DNA of 64,000 bases from Candidatus Roizmanbacteria bacterium UBA1450 (GCA_002329205.1 DCTC01000001.1:14794-78793), one strand, 5' to 3'. Shown: positions 1 to 8,963, numbered from the stretch's first letter. Notes: generated by a model from the sequence alone, not told the origin. Program-made: numbers and translations.

Positions 1-235
1 TTCCCTAGTACGAGAGGACCGGGAAGAAGGAATCCCTGGTGTACCGGTTGTCCCACAAGGGCATCGCCGGGTAGCTATATTCCTACGGGATAAGCACTGA
101 AAGCATCTCAAGTGCGAAGCCTACTCCAAGATTAGGAATCCATATCAGTCCGCCAGAAGACTACTGGTTTGATAGGCTTCAGATGTAAGTGTAGCAATAC
201 ATTTAGTCGAGAAGTACTAACGGACGATCTCCCAT
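1..235 (+). rRNA. rrl: 23S ribosomal RNA, 3' end (partial)
   Basis: The window opens inside the sarcin-ricin loop region (AGTACGAGAGGACC at 8-21), the universally conserved part of domain VI of 23S rRNA. The following bases contain the expected domain VI text, ending with the GTACTAACGGACGA block that normally lies about a dozen bases before the mature 3' end. The exact end is estimated because its pairing partner at the 5' end of 23S is outside the window. No 5S gene follows within the next kilobase. Confidence 0.95.
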
Positions 236-265
236 CTCTCTTGTTTGTCAAACAGAGAATTTTCT

Positions 266-291
266 GTCATCCTGAACTTGTTTCAGGATCC
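266..291. repeat. Small palindromic intergenic element
   Basis: An 8-bp perfect inverted repeat (ATCCTGAA at 269-276 and TTCAGGAT at 282-289) with a 5-base loop lies between the 23S gene and the terminator. From memory it resembles dispersed palindromic intergenic words found in many unrelated bacteria. Only one copy is in this window, so its repeat status is inference. Confidence 0.45.
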
Positions 292-342
292 AGGAACAAA
301 GGAGAAGGTTTACGTCAAAAAGACATAGGTTTGAACGACAAT

Positions 343-374
343 AAAAAAGCACAGCTTAGGCTGTGCTTTTTTTT
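343..374. terminator. Intrinsic terminator of the rRNA operon, bidirectional
   Basis: An 11-bp stem (AAAAGCACAGC with GCTGTGCTTTT) around a TTAG loop is flanked by an A run on the left and a T run on the right. It can end the rRNA transcript on the plus strand and the gene at 400-1047 on the minus strand. Confidence 0.9.
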
Positions 375-399
375 GGGAAAAATACTTATTATGAACTAC

Positions 400-1047
400 T
401 TATTCAGTAATATCCATTATTTCAGAATACAGTATTTTTTCCTGTTTACATTGATCCAGCGATACCTGATTCCACTGTTGATTATTAATTTCACATTGCG
501 TATAGACAGTTGTTTTAAGTCGATAGGTACCAGGTTCACTTGGAGATAATTGATCACTGCAGTTTTTTAAAGGAGCAAGATAACCGAAAAGCGGATATCC
601 TCTTGCAGAGTCGTAGGGAACACATTCTAATTCTGAACTAATAGGAGTTATAAACTGATCACACAATCGAATCCATTTGCCATTCTCAAAATGTTCTAAG
701 TAGGTATGACCCTCCCTTGTGCAAATAGGTTCACCCTGCTTCAAAGGTGTAAACAAGCTAGCATCTATCCCTGGAACACTTCCAGCAATAATTGGAGGAG
801 GCGCACTGGGATAGTGAGTAGGATACAGAGAAGGTATACGAAGAGATGTATTTGATATGGTAATTTTCCATTCTTGCTGATTCTCTAAACCCGTGGTCTC
901 AACATTATGCTGTTTGGGATTAAAAATATTTATTGAACGTCGATTAATAACCGAAGGCTTATAAGTTTGAAGATTGGGTAATGAAAGCATTACAATGCCA
1001 AAAAGTAATATGATAATCGCTACAATGTAATACGAAATTTTGAGCAT
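400..1047 (-). CDS. Hypothetical membrane-anchored extracellular protein
   Basis: A 215-residue protein with one N-terminal hydrophobic segment (about residues 5-25) and no further membrane span, so the rest is probably outside the cell. The outer part holds six cysteines, with motifs such as PICTREGHTYLEHFENGKW and ECVPYDSARGYPLFGYLAPL, and short beta-rich stretches. I do not recognise the family. It converges on the rRNA operon and shares its terminator. A TAATAT box eight bases before the ATG is a weak -10 candidate. No Shine-Dalgarno sequence is visible. Confidence 0.7.
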   Translation of the reverse strand: MLKISYYIVAIIILLFGIVMLSLPNLQTYKPSVINRRSINIFNPKQHNVETTGLENQQEWKITISNTSLRIPSLYPTHYPSAPPPIIAGSVPGIDASLFTPLKQGEPICTREGHTYLEHFENGKWIRLCDQFITPISSELECVPYDSARGYPLFGYLAPLKNCSDQLSPSEPGTYRLKTTVYTQCEINNQQWNQVSLDQCKQEKILYSEIMDITE

Positions 1048-1156
1048 ATATCATCATATTACACTATTCCTGCACCAAATCTCACAAAGATAGTTATATA
1101 GATATGGCAAAATCAATTCAATATTTCAGTATCCATTTGAAGTGTATACTCTAACT

Positions 1157-1441
1157 ATGGTGTATGTCACAAAACGATTTATTATCTTTATCCTCATTCT
1201 AATTACGGGATTTCTCATTCTTTTCTCCTACTTCTTTACCGGATCACGCGCTGATCGTCTTACCTCAAATGAAGAATATATAAAATCCTTGGAAGAAGCA
1301 TCACGTGGAAAGCAGCTTGCAGGACAGCAGCCTCTCCCGATGCTATCACCGACCCAAGCAACGGAGACTGAACAAGCTCAACCGAACAACCTATTTGAGG
1401 AATTAATCTTTCAGATTAAAGCCTTGTTTAAAGCACGGTGA
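1157..1441 (+). CDS. Hypothetical small membrane protein
   Basis: A 94-residue protein with a very hydrophobic N-terminal segment (about residues 7-28) followed by a polar tail containing a Glu/Gln/Pro-rich stretch and a short amphipathic C-terminus. The ATG at 1157 is chosen over the in-frame GTG at 1142 because a TATACT -10 box (1145-1150) lies six bases before it, matching the leaderless pattern of this window. Its last 14 bases overlap the convergent peptidase gene. Family unknown. Confidence 0.6.
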   Translation: MVYVTKRFIIFILILITGFLILFSYFFTGSRADRLTSNEEYIKSLEEASRGKQLAGQQPLPMLSPTQATETEQAQPNNLFEELIFQIKALFKAR

Positions 1442-2531
1442 GCTCTTTCGAAAATTTCGTCAATGTTTCCGCCCGACCGTCAATAATTGCAACGGTATCT
1501 TCAATTCTCATACCCCATTTCCCTTCATAATAAATACCCGGTTCAATTGTTAATATCATATTGTTTTGTAATGTCTCAGTTACTGTACGTGCAGCCCGAA
1601 TACCCTCATGAACCTCCAAACCGACTCCGTGACCTGTGGAGTGAGGTATAGTGGGATATCCTTTATCAACTAACCCCTGTCTTGCAACGGCGTCTATGTC
1701 TTCCATTTTTATATTCAGATACAGGGAATCAATAGTTTTCTTCTGAATACTCAAAAGTTCATCATAAGCCTTTTTCTGTTCTTCTGTAGGTTTTCCCTGA
1801 AAAAACACCCGAGTGATATCTGAACAATAATTGTTATACGTAATTCCCAAATCAATAAGAATGATCGAATTTTTCTTGAGAACCCCGTCACTCACTTTAT
1901 TGTTATAGTGAGGGAGAGCACTATGTTCGTCGAACGCGACAATCGGATCAAAAGAAAAATCAAGCTTTCTTTTTCGTATCCAGTCCTCCATATGATGGAT
2001 AATCTCATGTTCATAAGCACCGGGCTTCAGATAAGATACTATATCTTTTAAGCATTCATCGGTATACACGGCTGCTTTTCTCATGAATGCAAGTTCATCA
2101 TCATCTTTCAGGTTTCGATATTGCATAACATCATTCGAAATCGGTTGCATTTTGGTATTTGGTAATGCTTTCTGCAGGTATTCATACCATGCATATGACA
2201 GATCATGTTTTTCGAACCCGAGATGACGAATATTTTTTTGTAAAATAATATCTGTCAGTATCTGGATAAAAGTTCTGTCAGGACCGTGTATCATGACAAC
2301 AATTCCTTTTGTGTTTTGAAAATATATGCGAGCCTCTGTTTCGTAGCGTGTGTCTGTGATAAAGAACACCGTATCTGGTGTTACAAGTAACTTTACCTCT
2401 TTTTCATGAGGTGACAATGTCTTACATCCGGTCAGATAAAGAATGTTATAAAAATCCGTTACCAAAAAAGCATCTACCTTTTGTGAAGCTATATTGGATT
2501 GTACATTCTTCCTTCTTTTTTGATAATTCAT
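1428..2531 (-). CDS. M24 family metallopeptidase (Xaa-Pro aminopeptidase / prolidase)
   Basis: Cytosolic aminopeptidase that removes an N-terminal residue in front of proline. The 367-residue protein has a creatinase-type N-terminal domain (about 1-130) and the pita-bread catalytic domain (about 140-367). The dinuclear metal ligands are visible: D227 in IDLGITYNNYCSDITR, D238, H301 in HSTGHGVG, E330 in TIEPG and E344 in RIED; H208 in HYNN is the likely proton shuttle. Length is typical of the short PepQ/PapA type. It is divergent from ruvC with only 22 bases between start codons; its TACAAT -10 box (2538-2543) lies six bases before the ATG, so the mRNA is probably leaderless. Confidence 0.9.
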   Translation of the reverse strand: MNYQKRRKNVQSNIASQKVDAFLVTDFYNILYLTGCKTLSPHEKEVKLLVTPDTVFFITDTRYETEARIYFQNTKGIVVMIHGPDRTFIQILTDIILQKNIRHLGFEKHDLSYAWYEYLQKALPNTKMQPISNDVMQYRNLKDDDELAFMRKAAVYTDECLKDIVSYLKPGAYEHEIIHHMEDWIRKRKLDFSFDPIVAFDEHSALPHYNNKVSDGVLKKNSIILIDLGITYNNYCSDITRVFFQGKPTEEQKKAYDELLSIQKKTIDSLYLNIKMEDIDAVARQGLVDKGYPTIPHSTGHGVGLEVHEGIRAARTVTETLQNNMILTIEPGIYYEGKWGMRIEDTVAIIDGRAETLTKFSKELTVL

Positions 2532-2569
2532 ATTCGTATTGTATCATTAGAGCATGAAACTTATCTCAA
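2520..2569. promoter_or_regulatory. Overlapping divergent promoters of the M24 peptidase and ruvC
   Basis: The plus promoter reads TTGATA (2520-2525), 16 bases, TATCAT (2542-2547), six bases, ATG of ruvC. The minus promoter has TACAAT (2543-2538) six bases before the peptidase ATG; a TTGAGA at 2569-2564 is 20 bases away and a weaker -35 candidate. The two -10 boxes share two base pairs, so one polymerase should exclude the other. Confidence 0.6.
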
Positions 2570-3039
2570 TTGATCCGGGCTTCGACAAAGTCGGATATGC
2601 AATTTTTGATAAAACAGGAAATGGTAATTCTGATTTTATCTATATTACTTCTGATCTGATAAAAACATCGCCTAAATCGAAACACGAAGTACGGCTTAAA
2701 AAGGTATATGAAGAGCTTGAAAAGGTAATAGAGAGATACCAGCCGAAAGTGATGGTAATCGAACAACTTTTTATGTTTAAAAATCAGAAAACTGTCATCA
2801 AAGTTGCTCAAGCTATCGGAGTGATCGAGTTGGTTGCTTCGCTTTATGATCTGCAGATCGAACGCCTTACACCACTTCAAATTAAACAAATGGTTACAGG
2901 GTACGGAAACGCAGACAAAAAATCGGTGCAGAAAATGATCGAACTTACATTATCAGATAAAATACAGATCAAAGATGATGATCAGGCCGATGCAATAGCG
3001 TGCGGACTGGCATACTGTTATACAAATCATTTCTCCTAA
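2554..3039 (+). CDS. ruvC: Crossover junction endodeoxyribonuclease RuvC
   Basis: Resolves Holliday junctions during recombination, working as a dimer with RuvAB. The 161-residue length is normal. The RNase H-like fold begins with ISIDPGFDKVGYA (catalytic D7), followed by MVIEQLF (E70) and the C-terminal DDDQADAIA block (D143 and D146), giving the four acidic metal ligands of the family. ruvA and ruvB are not nearby. The start has no Shine-Dalgarno sequence but sits six bases after a TATCAT -10 box. Confidence 0.95.
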   Translation: MKLISIDPGFDKVGYAIFDKTGNGNSDFIYITSDLIKTSPKSKHEVRLKKVYEELEKVIERYQPKVMVIEQLFMFKNQKTVIKVAQAIGVIELVASLYDLQIERLTPLQIKQMVTGYGNADKKSVQKMIELTLSDKIQIKDDDQADAIACGLAYCYTNHFS

Positions 3040-3246
3040 TTACTCCCAATCACTCCAGTGTTGCCCGGCTTCAAAGAGTTCCTGTTGACTCGGAATGTTT
3101 CGATAGGCACTGTGATGAGAATGGATATCAGCATCCAGCAGTTCATGGAGATCTGTACCGTTTGCTTTATGCAATGCAATATCATCTTCATTCAAACCTC
3201 GAAGTTTCAGAAGTTCCTCAATAGGAACAAGGATATTTTTTTCCAT
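3040..3246 (-). CDS. Small hypothetical acidic protein
   Basis: A 68-residue acidic protein (VPIEELLKLRGLNEDDI near the start; ELFEAGQHWSDWE at the C-terminus) with no signal or membrane segment. The ATG at 3246 is preferred; an upstream in-frame TTG at 3276 abuts a TATAAT box and is less likely. It converges on ruvC, its stop codon adjoining that of ruvC. The size and helix-rich N-terminus would fit an antitoxin-like or adaptor peptide, but no partner toxin is adjacent, so no function is assigned. Confidence 0.5.
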   Translation of the reverse strand: MEKNILVPIEELLKLRGLNEDDIALHKANGTDLHELLDADIHSHHSAYRNIPSQQELFEAGQHWSDWE

Positions 3247-3329
3247 AAGTAATATATATTCAATATGTATATTCAATTATACCAAAATCACTCTACTTTC
3301 GTATTCATATCCAGTATGCAGTGAAGAGA

Positions 3330-4244
3330 TCAGTTAGCTCCAAGTTTAGTGATTATAGAGACCGCATATTCAGCACCTGCTTTCATAGAAGATTTTACGT
3401 CCTGTGTCTGAATATATGAAGCAATAAACCCGGCTGTATATCCGTCACCTGCGCCGGTAGTATCAACCACATCTTTTGTTTTTACTGCGGGTTGACGATA
3501 AACTTTTCCTTCATAATAAGCATAACTTCCCTTTTTCCCGTCTGTTATGACAAGAAGGTCATCCTCATTGAAAGGAGCATACTTTTTGACAATATTTTCA
3601 TCAAAATCGATACTTTCATACGGTTTTTTGATAAGGTCCGCATACTCGTAACCATTTATGATCATGACATCTACATAGCGCGCAAAATGCATGATTTGTT
3701 CGATGGGACGACGACAGTCAGTGACATTGAGATTCGCAAATACTTGAATATTGTGTTTTTTTGCAAATCTCAAGATATCAATTCGCTCCGTCAATGCGAC
3801 CTTTGATAGATTTGCCATATACAGATTTTTTCCTTTCAAGATTTTTTCAAAATCCGATTCCTTTTCGATTATGTGCTGATGTGGTGTCCGATAATTTATG
3901 ACTGTTTTCTCTCCAGTTTTGTTGAGTAAAATCGAAGAAATATTGATATATTCCTCTTCCAGATCGCACAAGTCCTTGTGTGCAACTTTTGCCTCATCAA
4001 GGCCTTCAAGAATAAGTCTCTTGAATGGATTATTGCCGATTTTTGCGATGACGCCTGCCTTCAACCCTGCCTTAACAACTCCGATAGCTACATTGGCTCC
4101 TCCACCTCCAAGACCTTCATAAAAATGGTCTGCAAAGTATTTGCCCCCCACAGCCAGTTCCAATCTTCCATCATGTTCTGTGATAGACTCTCCTTTGTAA
4201 TAGAGATCAATCGTTACGGTTCCGATAGTAAGTAAATCAAGCAT
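3330..4244 (-). CDS. PfkB family carbohydrate kinase (ribokinase-like)
   Basis: A 304-residue sugar or nucleoside kinase using ATP. It opens with LLTIGTVTIDLYYKGE, contains the first PfkB signature around GLGGGGANVAIGVVKAGL and the second, VVDTTGAGDGYTAGF, whose Asp is the catalytic base and whose GAGD forms the anion hole. Substrate cannot be read from sequence. The ATG at 4244 is selected because a TATACT box (4256-4251) sits six bases upstream; the longer reading frame to 4307 adds a stretch unlike the family. It is divergent from the DNA polymerase III delta gene across a low-complexity spacer. Confidence 0.85.
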   Translation of the reverse strand: MLDLLTIGTVTIDLYYKGESITEHDGRLELAVGGKYFADHFYEGLGGGGANVAIGVVKAGLKAGVIAKIGNNPFKRLILEGLDEAKVAHKDLCDLEEEYINISSILLNKTGEKTVINYRTPHQHIIEKESDFEKILKGKNLYMANLSKVALTERIDILRFAKKHNIQVFANLNVTDCRRPIEQIMHFARYVDVMIINGYEYADLIKKPYESIDFDENIVKKYAPFNEDDLLVITDGKKGSYAYYEGKVYRQPAVKTKDVVDTTGAGDGYTAGFIASYIQTQDVKSSMKAGAEYAVSIITKLGAN

Positions 4245-4256
4245 AAAAATAGTATA

Positions 4257-4345
4257 CCGTATAACGTGTTGCGTGCAACGTAGTATTCCAGAAAAAATGA
4301 GTAACACGCTTAACGTTACACGATATGTGTTATGCGTTATAATAA
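4257..4345. repeat. Low-complexity spacer of shuffled CGTTAC/GTGTTACG-type words
   Basis: The stretch is built from variants of the same short words (ATAACGTGTTGCGTGCAACGT, AACACGCTTAACGTTACACG, ATGTGTTATGCGTTAT, given here only as word types). It resembles other spacers at 16541-16575 and 46547-46629. It also carries the TATAAT -10 box (4338-4343) for the delta-subunit gene. Confidence 0.4.
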
Positions 4346-4349
4346 CTGC

Positions 4350-5048
4350 ATGCTGACTATCATTGCCGGAGAAGATACAGTTGTATCAAGACAGAAACTT
4401 CAGGAACTTCGTGAACAATACAAAAAGAAAGGATACAGCATAGATCAGGTACCTGTTGTCGAAATTCCAGAGCTTCTGAAAAATGCAGAGGGAGTCACCA
4501 ATCTCTTCGGACAGGCATCCGTATACATCGTGGAGAATGTATCATCCAAATATAAAGGCAGAGCTAAAACACCATTCAAAGAAGCTGTCCAGGAGCTTGC
4601 AAAAAGCCAGTCAATCCATCTTATCGACTGGGAAGATGGTAAATCAGCTTATGACCTTTCTTCATTAAAAAAAATTGCCACAACTTTTTATGAAGCAAAG
4701 CCGGCAAAAAATATTTTTGAGCTTCTTGATGCCTGTTATCCGGGCAACCTGACGCAGTTTTTACAGGCACTTGAGATCGTGAACCAGTCACAGGACATCG
4801 GTTTTATCTATGCACTCTTGTACAAACACATACGCAAATTGATACTGACTGCTGAAGGAATCGCAGACAGTAAAACACCACCATGGCAACGTGGCAAACT
4901 AACATATCAAGCACAGAAATGGGACAAGAATAAACTGATACAATTTTATGAAGGTCTGGCCCGTATAGATATTTCCATGAAGACTAGTTCAACGACGTAT
5001 GACCTCCGCGAATCAATTGAGCTTCTGGTATGTTATTATTTGAAATAA
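4350..5048 (+). CDS. holA: DNA polymerase III delta subunit (clamp loader), short form
   Basis: Clamp-loader subunit that opens the sliding clamp. The 232-residue protein begins with LTIIAGEDTVVSRQKLQELR, typical of the delta N-terminal fold, which lacks a Walker A motif, and ends with the delta domain III pattern (LTYQAQKWDKNKLIQFYEGL, then DISMKTSSTTYDLRESIELL). It is about 100 residues shorter than the usual protein of about 340, as often seen in reduced genomes. TATAAT lies six bases before this ATG. The downstream 76-residue gene begins three bases after its stop. A delta'-like gene is at 61370-62020. Confidence 0.75.
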   Translation: MLTIIAGEDTVVSRQKLQELREQYKKKGYSIDQVPVVEIPELLKNAEGVTNLFGQASVYIVENVSSKYKGRAKTPFKEAVQELAKSQSIHLIDWEDGKSAYDLSSLKKIATTFYEAKPAKNIFELLDACYPGNLTQFLQALEIVNQSQDIGFIYALLYKHIRKLILTAEGIADSKTPPWQRGKLTYQAQKWDKNKLIQFYEGLARIDISMKTSSTTYDLRESIELLVCYYLK

Positions 5049-5051
5049 GAT

Positions 5052-5282
5052 ATGTCGCATTTAAGTGAACGAAACTTTACCTATGCAGCAACGGCAACTT
5101 TTTTATCAGGAGCCGGTTTAGCTTCCGCGCATCTGATAGAACGTTTTACGGAATATGACAATGCTCCTAAACTGTTGGCCGGTGCTGCACTTATTGCATA
5201 CGCAGTCGCACTTGGATTTTGGAAAGAGGAAGAGAGAGATAGGGAAGTGGAAAAACAAATGAATTACTTCAATAACCAATAA
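5052..5282 (+). CDS. Small two-span membrane protein, unknown
   Basis: A 76-residue protein with two hydrophobic stretches (about residues 11-27 and 40-57) and a charged C-terminal tail (KEEERDREVEKQ). It begins three bases after the delta-subunit stop codon, so it is probably cotranscribed and may be translated by coupling. Family not recognised. Confidence 0.6.
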   Translation: MSHLSERNFTYAATATFLSGAGLASAHLIERFTEYDNAPKLLAGAALIAYAVALGFWKEEERDREVEKQMNYFNNQ

Positions 5283-5303
5283 TTATTATTTATTTGCACA
5301 GTT

Positions 5304-6707
5304 ATGAACACAATTGATACAAAGATATTTAAGGCATATGATATCCGCGGAATTTATCCTGCCCAGATCAACGAACAGGTCATGGAAGATATCATGCGGG
5401 CGATTTATACTTTCCTTGCTGATGAAATTGGAAAAAAAGATTTCACAATCGTACTCGGACGTGATATGCGATTATCCTCACCGGCACTTCATGAAATTGC
5501 AAGAGAAACACTGAAGAAATCCGGCGCAAAAGTGATCGATATCGGTCTTGCCGCTACACCAACCGTTTATTTTGCCGTAAAACAGTATGATTATGATGCA
5601 GGTATCCAAATAAGTGCTTCACACAATCCAAAGGATTACAATGGAATAAAAATCGTACGACGGGACGGGGACAGTATCGTAAAAATCGGCAAAGAAACCG
5701 GAATGCCGAAGATAACTGAACTTGCTGTAAATAAGACGTTTAGTGAATACACCTACGACGGGACTATAATGGAAAAAGATGATGTACTACGGGAGGAGAT
5801 CAATAAAGCAATGGATGCGATCAATGTAGAAGATATATCTGAACTTAAGATCGTAGCCGATCCAGCAAACTCAATGGGAATAATTCCGTTGCAGGAACTG
5901 TTTGACCGGATCAACACAGAATTTATTACCATCAATTTTGAACTTGACGGGACTTTTCCCGCACATCAGGCAGATCCTCTCCAGCACAAGACACTGAGAC
6001 AGCTTCAGGATAAAGTTCAAGAAACCGGCGCTGATCTGGGAATCTGTACCGACGGCGATGCTGACCGTGCAATGTTTATCAATGAAAAAGGAGAAATCAT
6101 ACCAGCGACTCTCATCACGACCCTCATCGCAGGTGAAATCCTCCGCGACAATCCCGGTGAACGAATTTTGGTTGATATTCGATATATCCGCAATGTCGAA
6201 GATATTGTAAGACAAATGGGCGGAGAAGTAGGCTATACTCCAGTCGGTCATGCATTGATCACGAAACAAGTCAATCAAGAAGATGCCGTTTTTGCCGGAG
6301 AGTCATCCGGACATTACTATTTTAGATCTATGGGAGGATGTGAAAGCACCATTCGTGTAATTCTCTATGTGCTTCGTGTTCTTGCACGTGAACAAAAACC
6401 TATATCAGAGATACTTTCAGATCTTCAGACGTCCGTCGAATCAGGAGAAACAAACTTTGAATTGACTGAAGGAACAAAACCGCAAGATGTAATGGAGAAT
6501 ATCAAAAAGCAATATTCAGACGGTGAACTAAATACGCTTGACGGTATCGCCATAACATATCCGGATTGGCGATTCAGCGTCCGGAGCTCAAATACGGAAC
6601 CAGTCGTCCGGTTGAATATTGAAGGAAAATCTCCTGATATTGTTAAACAGAAAGAAATGGAACTGAAAAAGATCATCCTTGATATGGGTGCATCAGTTGT
6701 GGAGTAA
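5304..6707 (+). CDS. Phosphomannomutase / phosphoglucomutase
   Basis: Interconverts hexose 6-phosphate and 1-phosphate, supplying sugar nucleotides for the surface glycans made elsewhere in this window. The 467-residue protein has the four domains of the alpha-D-phosphohexomutase family: the phosphoserine loop ISASHNPKDYNGIK (catalytic S106), the Mg loop TDGDADRAMF, the sugar-binding loop FAGESSGHYYF (GESSGH type) and the C-terminal phosphate-binding RSSNTEPVVRLNIE. The GESSGH loop suggests mannose/glucose dual specificity as in AlgC/ManB. The start follows the preceding small gene by 21 bases. Confidence 0.93.
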   Translation: MNTIDTKIFKAYDIRGIYPAQINEQVMEDIMRAIYTFLADEIGKKDFTIVLGRDMRLSSPALHEIARETLKKSGAKVIDIGLAATPTVYFAVKQYDYDAGIQISASHNPKDYNGIKIVRRDGDSIVKIGKETGMPKITELAVNKTFSEYTYDGTIMEKDDVLREEINKAMDAINVEDISELKIVADPANSMGIIPLQELFDRINTEFITINFELDGTFPAHQADPLQHKTLRQLQDKVQETGADLGICTDGDADRAMFINEKGEIIPATLITTLIAGEILRDNPGERILVDIRYIRNVEDIVRQMGGEVGYTPVGHALITKQVNQEDAVFAGESSGHYYFRSMGGCESTIRVILYVLRVLAREQKPISEILSDLQTSVESGETNFELTEGTKPQDVMENIKKQYSDGELNTLDGIAITYPDWRFSVRSSNTEPVVRLNIEGKSPDIVKQKEMELKKIILDMGASVVE

Positions 6708-6762
6708 TGTTCAGAATTTTCGGCTTTGTTGCAGTATAATAGTACTTTGCAGGAGATTAAAT

Positions 6763-8397
6763 ATGCCAGAACAAGAAGGTAATCAAGCTAGTAATCAGAA
6801 AACGGTAATTGAACTTTCTGACGTTACGGAAAAACTTTTTCAAGCTCTCAACAAGATAAAAGGCCGCCCGCCTACAGACGAATTTTCAAAAATAACAGTT
6901 TCCCAGACTGTGTCTTTCCTGGCCCTTGCATATGAGAAGGTCAGAAACGCAATTGAGTATAGGGAAGACCACCTTATCCGCCGAGCTGCAATAGAACGTA
7001 TTCTTAAACGTCGTCTTTCACTGAATCCTGAAGGAAAAAATGAAGCGGAAAATGTACTGAGAGAACTGCTGTGGGCGCGATATTTTGCCAACGGCTCGCT
7101 CGATGAAGGAGATATCCAGGATATACAGACAATTATCCAGAAATATATTACTATACGTAGCAGACTGTTACGGGGACGCAGTAGCAAAAGTAAAGGATTT
7201 ATTGCCGACTTTCTGATCGAACTCATCACGGCAGAAATTGAAGAATTTCTTACTCCCGCAGAATCTCAGCGTGAAGCTGATTTCGGCTACTATATCTTTC
7301 AGACATTGAAGGACAAAGTAAAAATTGAGGATGTAAAAGAATCTCAAAAAGACACCTTCCTTTTTATAGCCATTGAGAAAGCATATCGAAAAAGCGATCA
7401 GGCATATCAGCGCTATCATTTATTCCGGCTTTTTTACAAACCGTTATCTCAATACTCTGAACAAGAACTGGAAACACTTATTACCAAACTCCCTGATATT
7501 TTTAAAAAAATTGACGAGCTGATCGCGAATCCCACTGTAGAAAAACTGGTACGGTTCGTGCGCAAACAACTGCCACCGTTTCTTATCATTTTTTCTATTC
7601 TCAGGGACCACAAGGAAGACCCTAAAACATTGTTTTCCGATAAAAATAAATTGTGGGCAAAAGTAGAGCAGGTTGCGCGAGATAAATATGCACAAGTTCG
7701 CTCGAGACTCAACGTACTCGCATTCAGAAGCCTTATCTATATCTTCGTTACCAAAATGGTTTTCGCTTTGATTCTTGAAGTCCCGGTGTCTCAAATCCTT
7801 TACAATCATGTCAATTATCTGGCAATCCGTATAAACAGCCTTGCTCCGCCTATTTTTATGCTTTTTATAATTCTAACCGTTTCGGTACCCGGAGAGAATA
7901 ACACAAAAAGGCTTTTTTTACGGATTGTGGACATTATTGACAAAGACTCTACATTTGAAAAAGCAACTGCATTTATCACGAAAAAAGTTAAAAATAAACG
8001 GCCGATTCTCCTTTTCGGTTTCACAATTCTGTACTTATCTACGTTTATTGTGACGTTGTATCTTATTCACCTGATACTGCAACTTGTGGATTTCAATCTG
8101 TTGAGTGAAGCACTTTTTATATTCTTCATCAGTGTAGTCGCATTTTTTGCCTATCGTATCAAGCAAATTGCCAATATGTATCGTCTAACTGAAAAAGGCA
8201 GCTTCTTTTCTCCAATCGTTGACTTTTTCTTTATGCCAATTTTATCTCTCGGAAAATTTTTCAGCGAGGGTGTCTCGAAAATCAACTTTTTCATTGTTAT
8301 CTTTGATTTCATTATAGAAGCTCCTTTCAAACTGATTATCGAGGTGATCGAAGAATGGATTACCTTTGTCCGTCAAAAAAAGGAAGAAATTGTTTGA
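6763..8397 (+). CDS. Hypothetical multi-span membrane protein with a long cytosolic N-terminus
   Basis: A 544-residue protein. Residues 1 to about 320 are polar, helical and charged; the C-terminal third has about five or six hydrophobic segments (for example SLIYIFVTKMVFALILEV, FGFTILYLSTFIVTLYLIHL and ALFIFFISVVAFFAYRI). The ATG at 6763 has a good Shine-Dalgarno sequence (AGGAG seven bases upstream), unlike most genes here; a longer frame from 6679 would overlap the mutase gene. I do not recognise the family. It abuts the convergent gene at 8398 with no spacer. Confidence 0.7.
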   Translation: MPEQEGNQASNQKTVIELSDVTEKLFQALNKIKGRPPTDEFSKITVSQTVSFLALAYEKVRNAIEYREDHLIRRAAIERILKRRLSLNPEGKNEAENVLRELLWARYFANGSLDEGDIQDIQTIIQKYITIRSRLLRGRSSKSKGFIADFLIELITAEIEEFLTPAESQREADFGYYIFQTLKDKVKIEDVKESQKDTFLFIAIEKAYRKSDQAYQRYHLFRLFYKPLSQYSEQELETLITKLPDIFKKIDELIANPTVEKLVRFVRKQLPPFLIIFSILRDHKEDPKTLFSDKNKLWAKVEQVARDKYAQVRSRLNVLAFRSLIYIFVTKMVFALILEVPVSQILYNHVNYLAIRINSLAPPIFMLFIILTVSVPGENNTKRLFLRIVDIIDKDSTFEKATAFITKKVKNKRPILLFGFTILYLSTFIVTLYLIHLILQLVDFNLLSEALFIFFISVVAFFAYRIKQIANMYRLTEKGSFFSPIVDFFFMPILSLGKFFSEGVSKINFFIVIFDFIIEAPFKLIIEVIEEWITFVRQKKEEIV

Positions 8398-8895
8398 TCA
8401 CTTTTTTTGTGAATTATTTGAAGCAACACCAATTTCTTCAACCTCATCTGTTGCATTAATCAGATCTATCTTACGCAAATTTACTCCCTGTTTTTTTACC
8501 GAAACCAACCCGTTTATAATGCGTCTGGCCTTAATAGCATCTTTTTGCCAAAGATAGTTCACCGGTTCCGGTTGCTGAATATATGCTTCCATCTCGATAA
8601 CAAGAGAAGCAAAAAACAAGCCTGTAGTCGTTGTTGCTTTTACAATATCTTCAAAAGGGATTGAGGTTGTCTGAGTTGACAAAAAAAACAACCCATGCTT
8701 TACATCAACTTTATTTTCATCAATAATTATTTCATCCGGAAAAAAATCGAAAGGAAATACAGATTTACATCTATAAAGAATATGCTGGGATCCCTTCAAA
8801 GTATGCTCAAATTTTTCTACTTCTCGTTTCTCGCCGGTAACTGAAGTAGAAATCTCTTGTGTTTCCTCTGTTGTTTTATTATTAGCATGTTTCAT
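8398..8895 (-). CDS. Hypothetical protein with a bacterial PH-like domain
   Basis: A 165-residue soluble protein. Residues about 30-115 read as a bacterial pleckstrin-homology-like module: FPDEIIIDENKVDVKHGLFF followed by TTSIPFEDIVKATTTTGL, the usual alternation of strands around a conserved PxEDI element. The C-terminal 40 residues are basic and end in NSQKK. The role is unknown; such domains often sit at the membrane or in small signalling proteins. TATAGT lies six bases before the ATG. Confidence 0.6.
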   Translation of the reverse strand: MKHANNKTTEETQEISTSVTGEKREVEKFEHTLKGSQHILYRCKSVFPFDFFPDEIIIDENKVDVKHGLFFLSTQTTSIPFEDIVKATTTTGLFFASLVIEMEAYIQQPEPVNYLWQKDAIKARRIINGLVSVKKQGVNLRKIDLINATDEVEEIGVASNNSQKK

Positions 8896-8963
8896 AGCTT
8901 GACTATATCAAACTCATGCAAAAAACAGCATAATAATTTGTAAATGTTTTATAATAAACCCTT

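Noticed and set aside
169..549. 126-residue open frame crossing the end of 23S rRNA
   Set aside because: It runs through rRNA, a palindrome and a terminator; no coding features.
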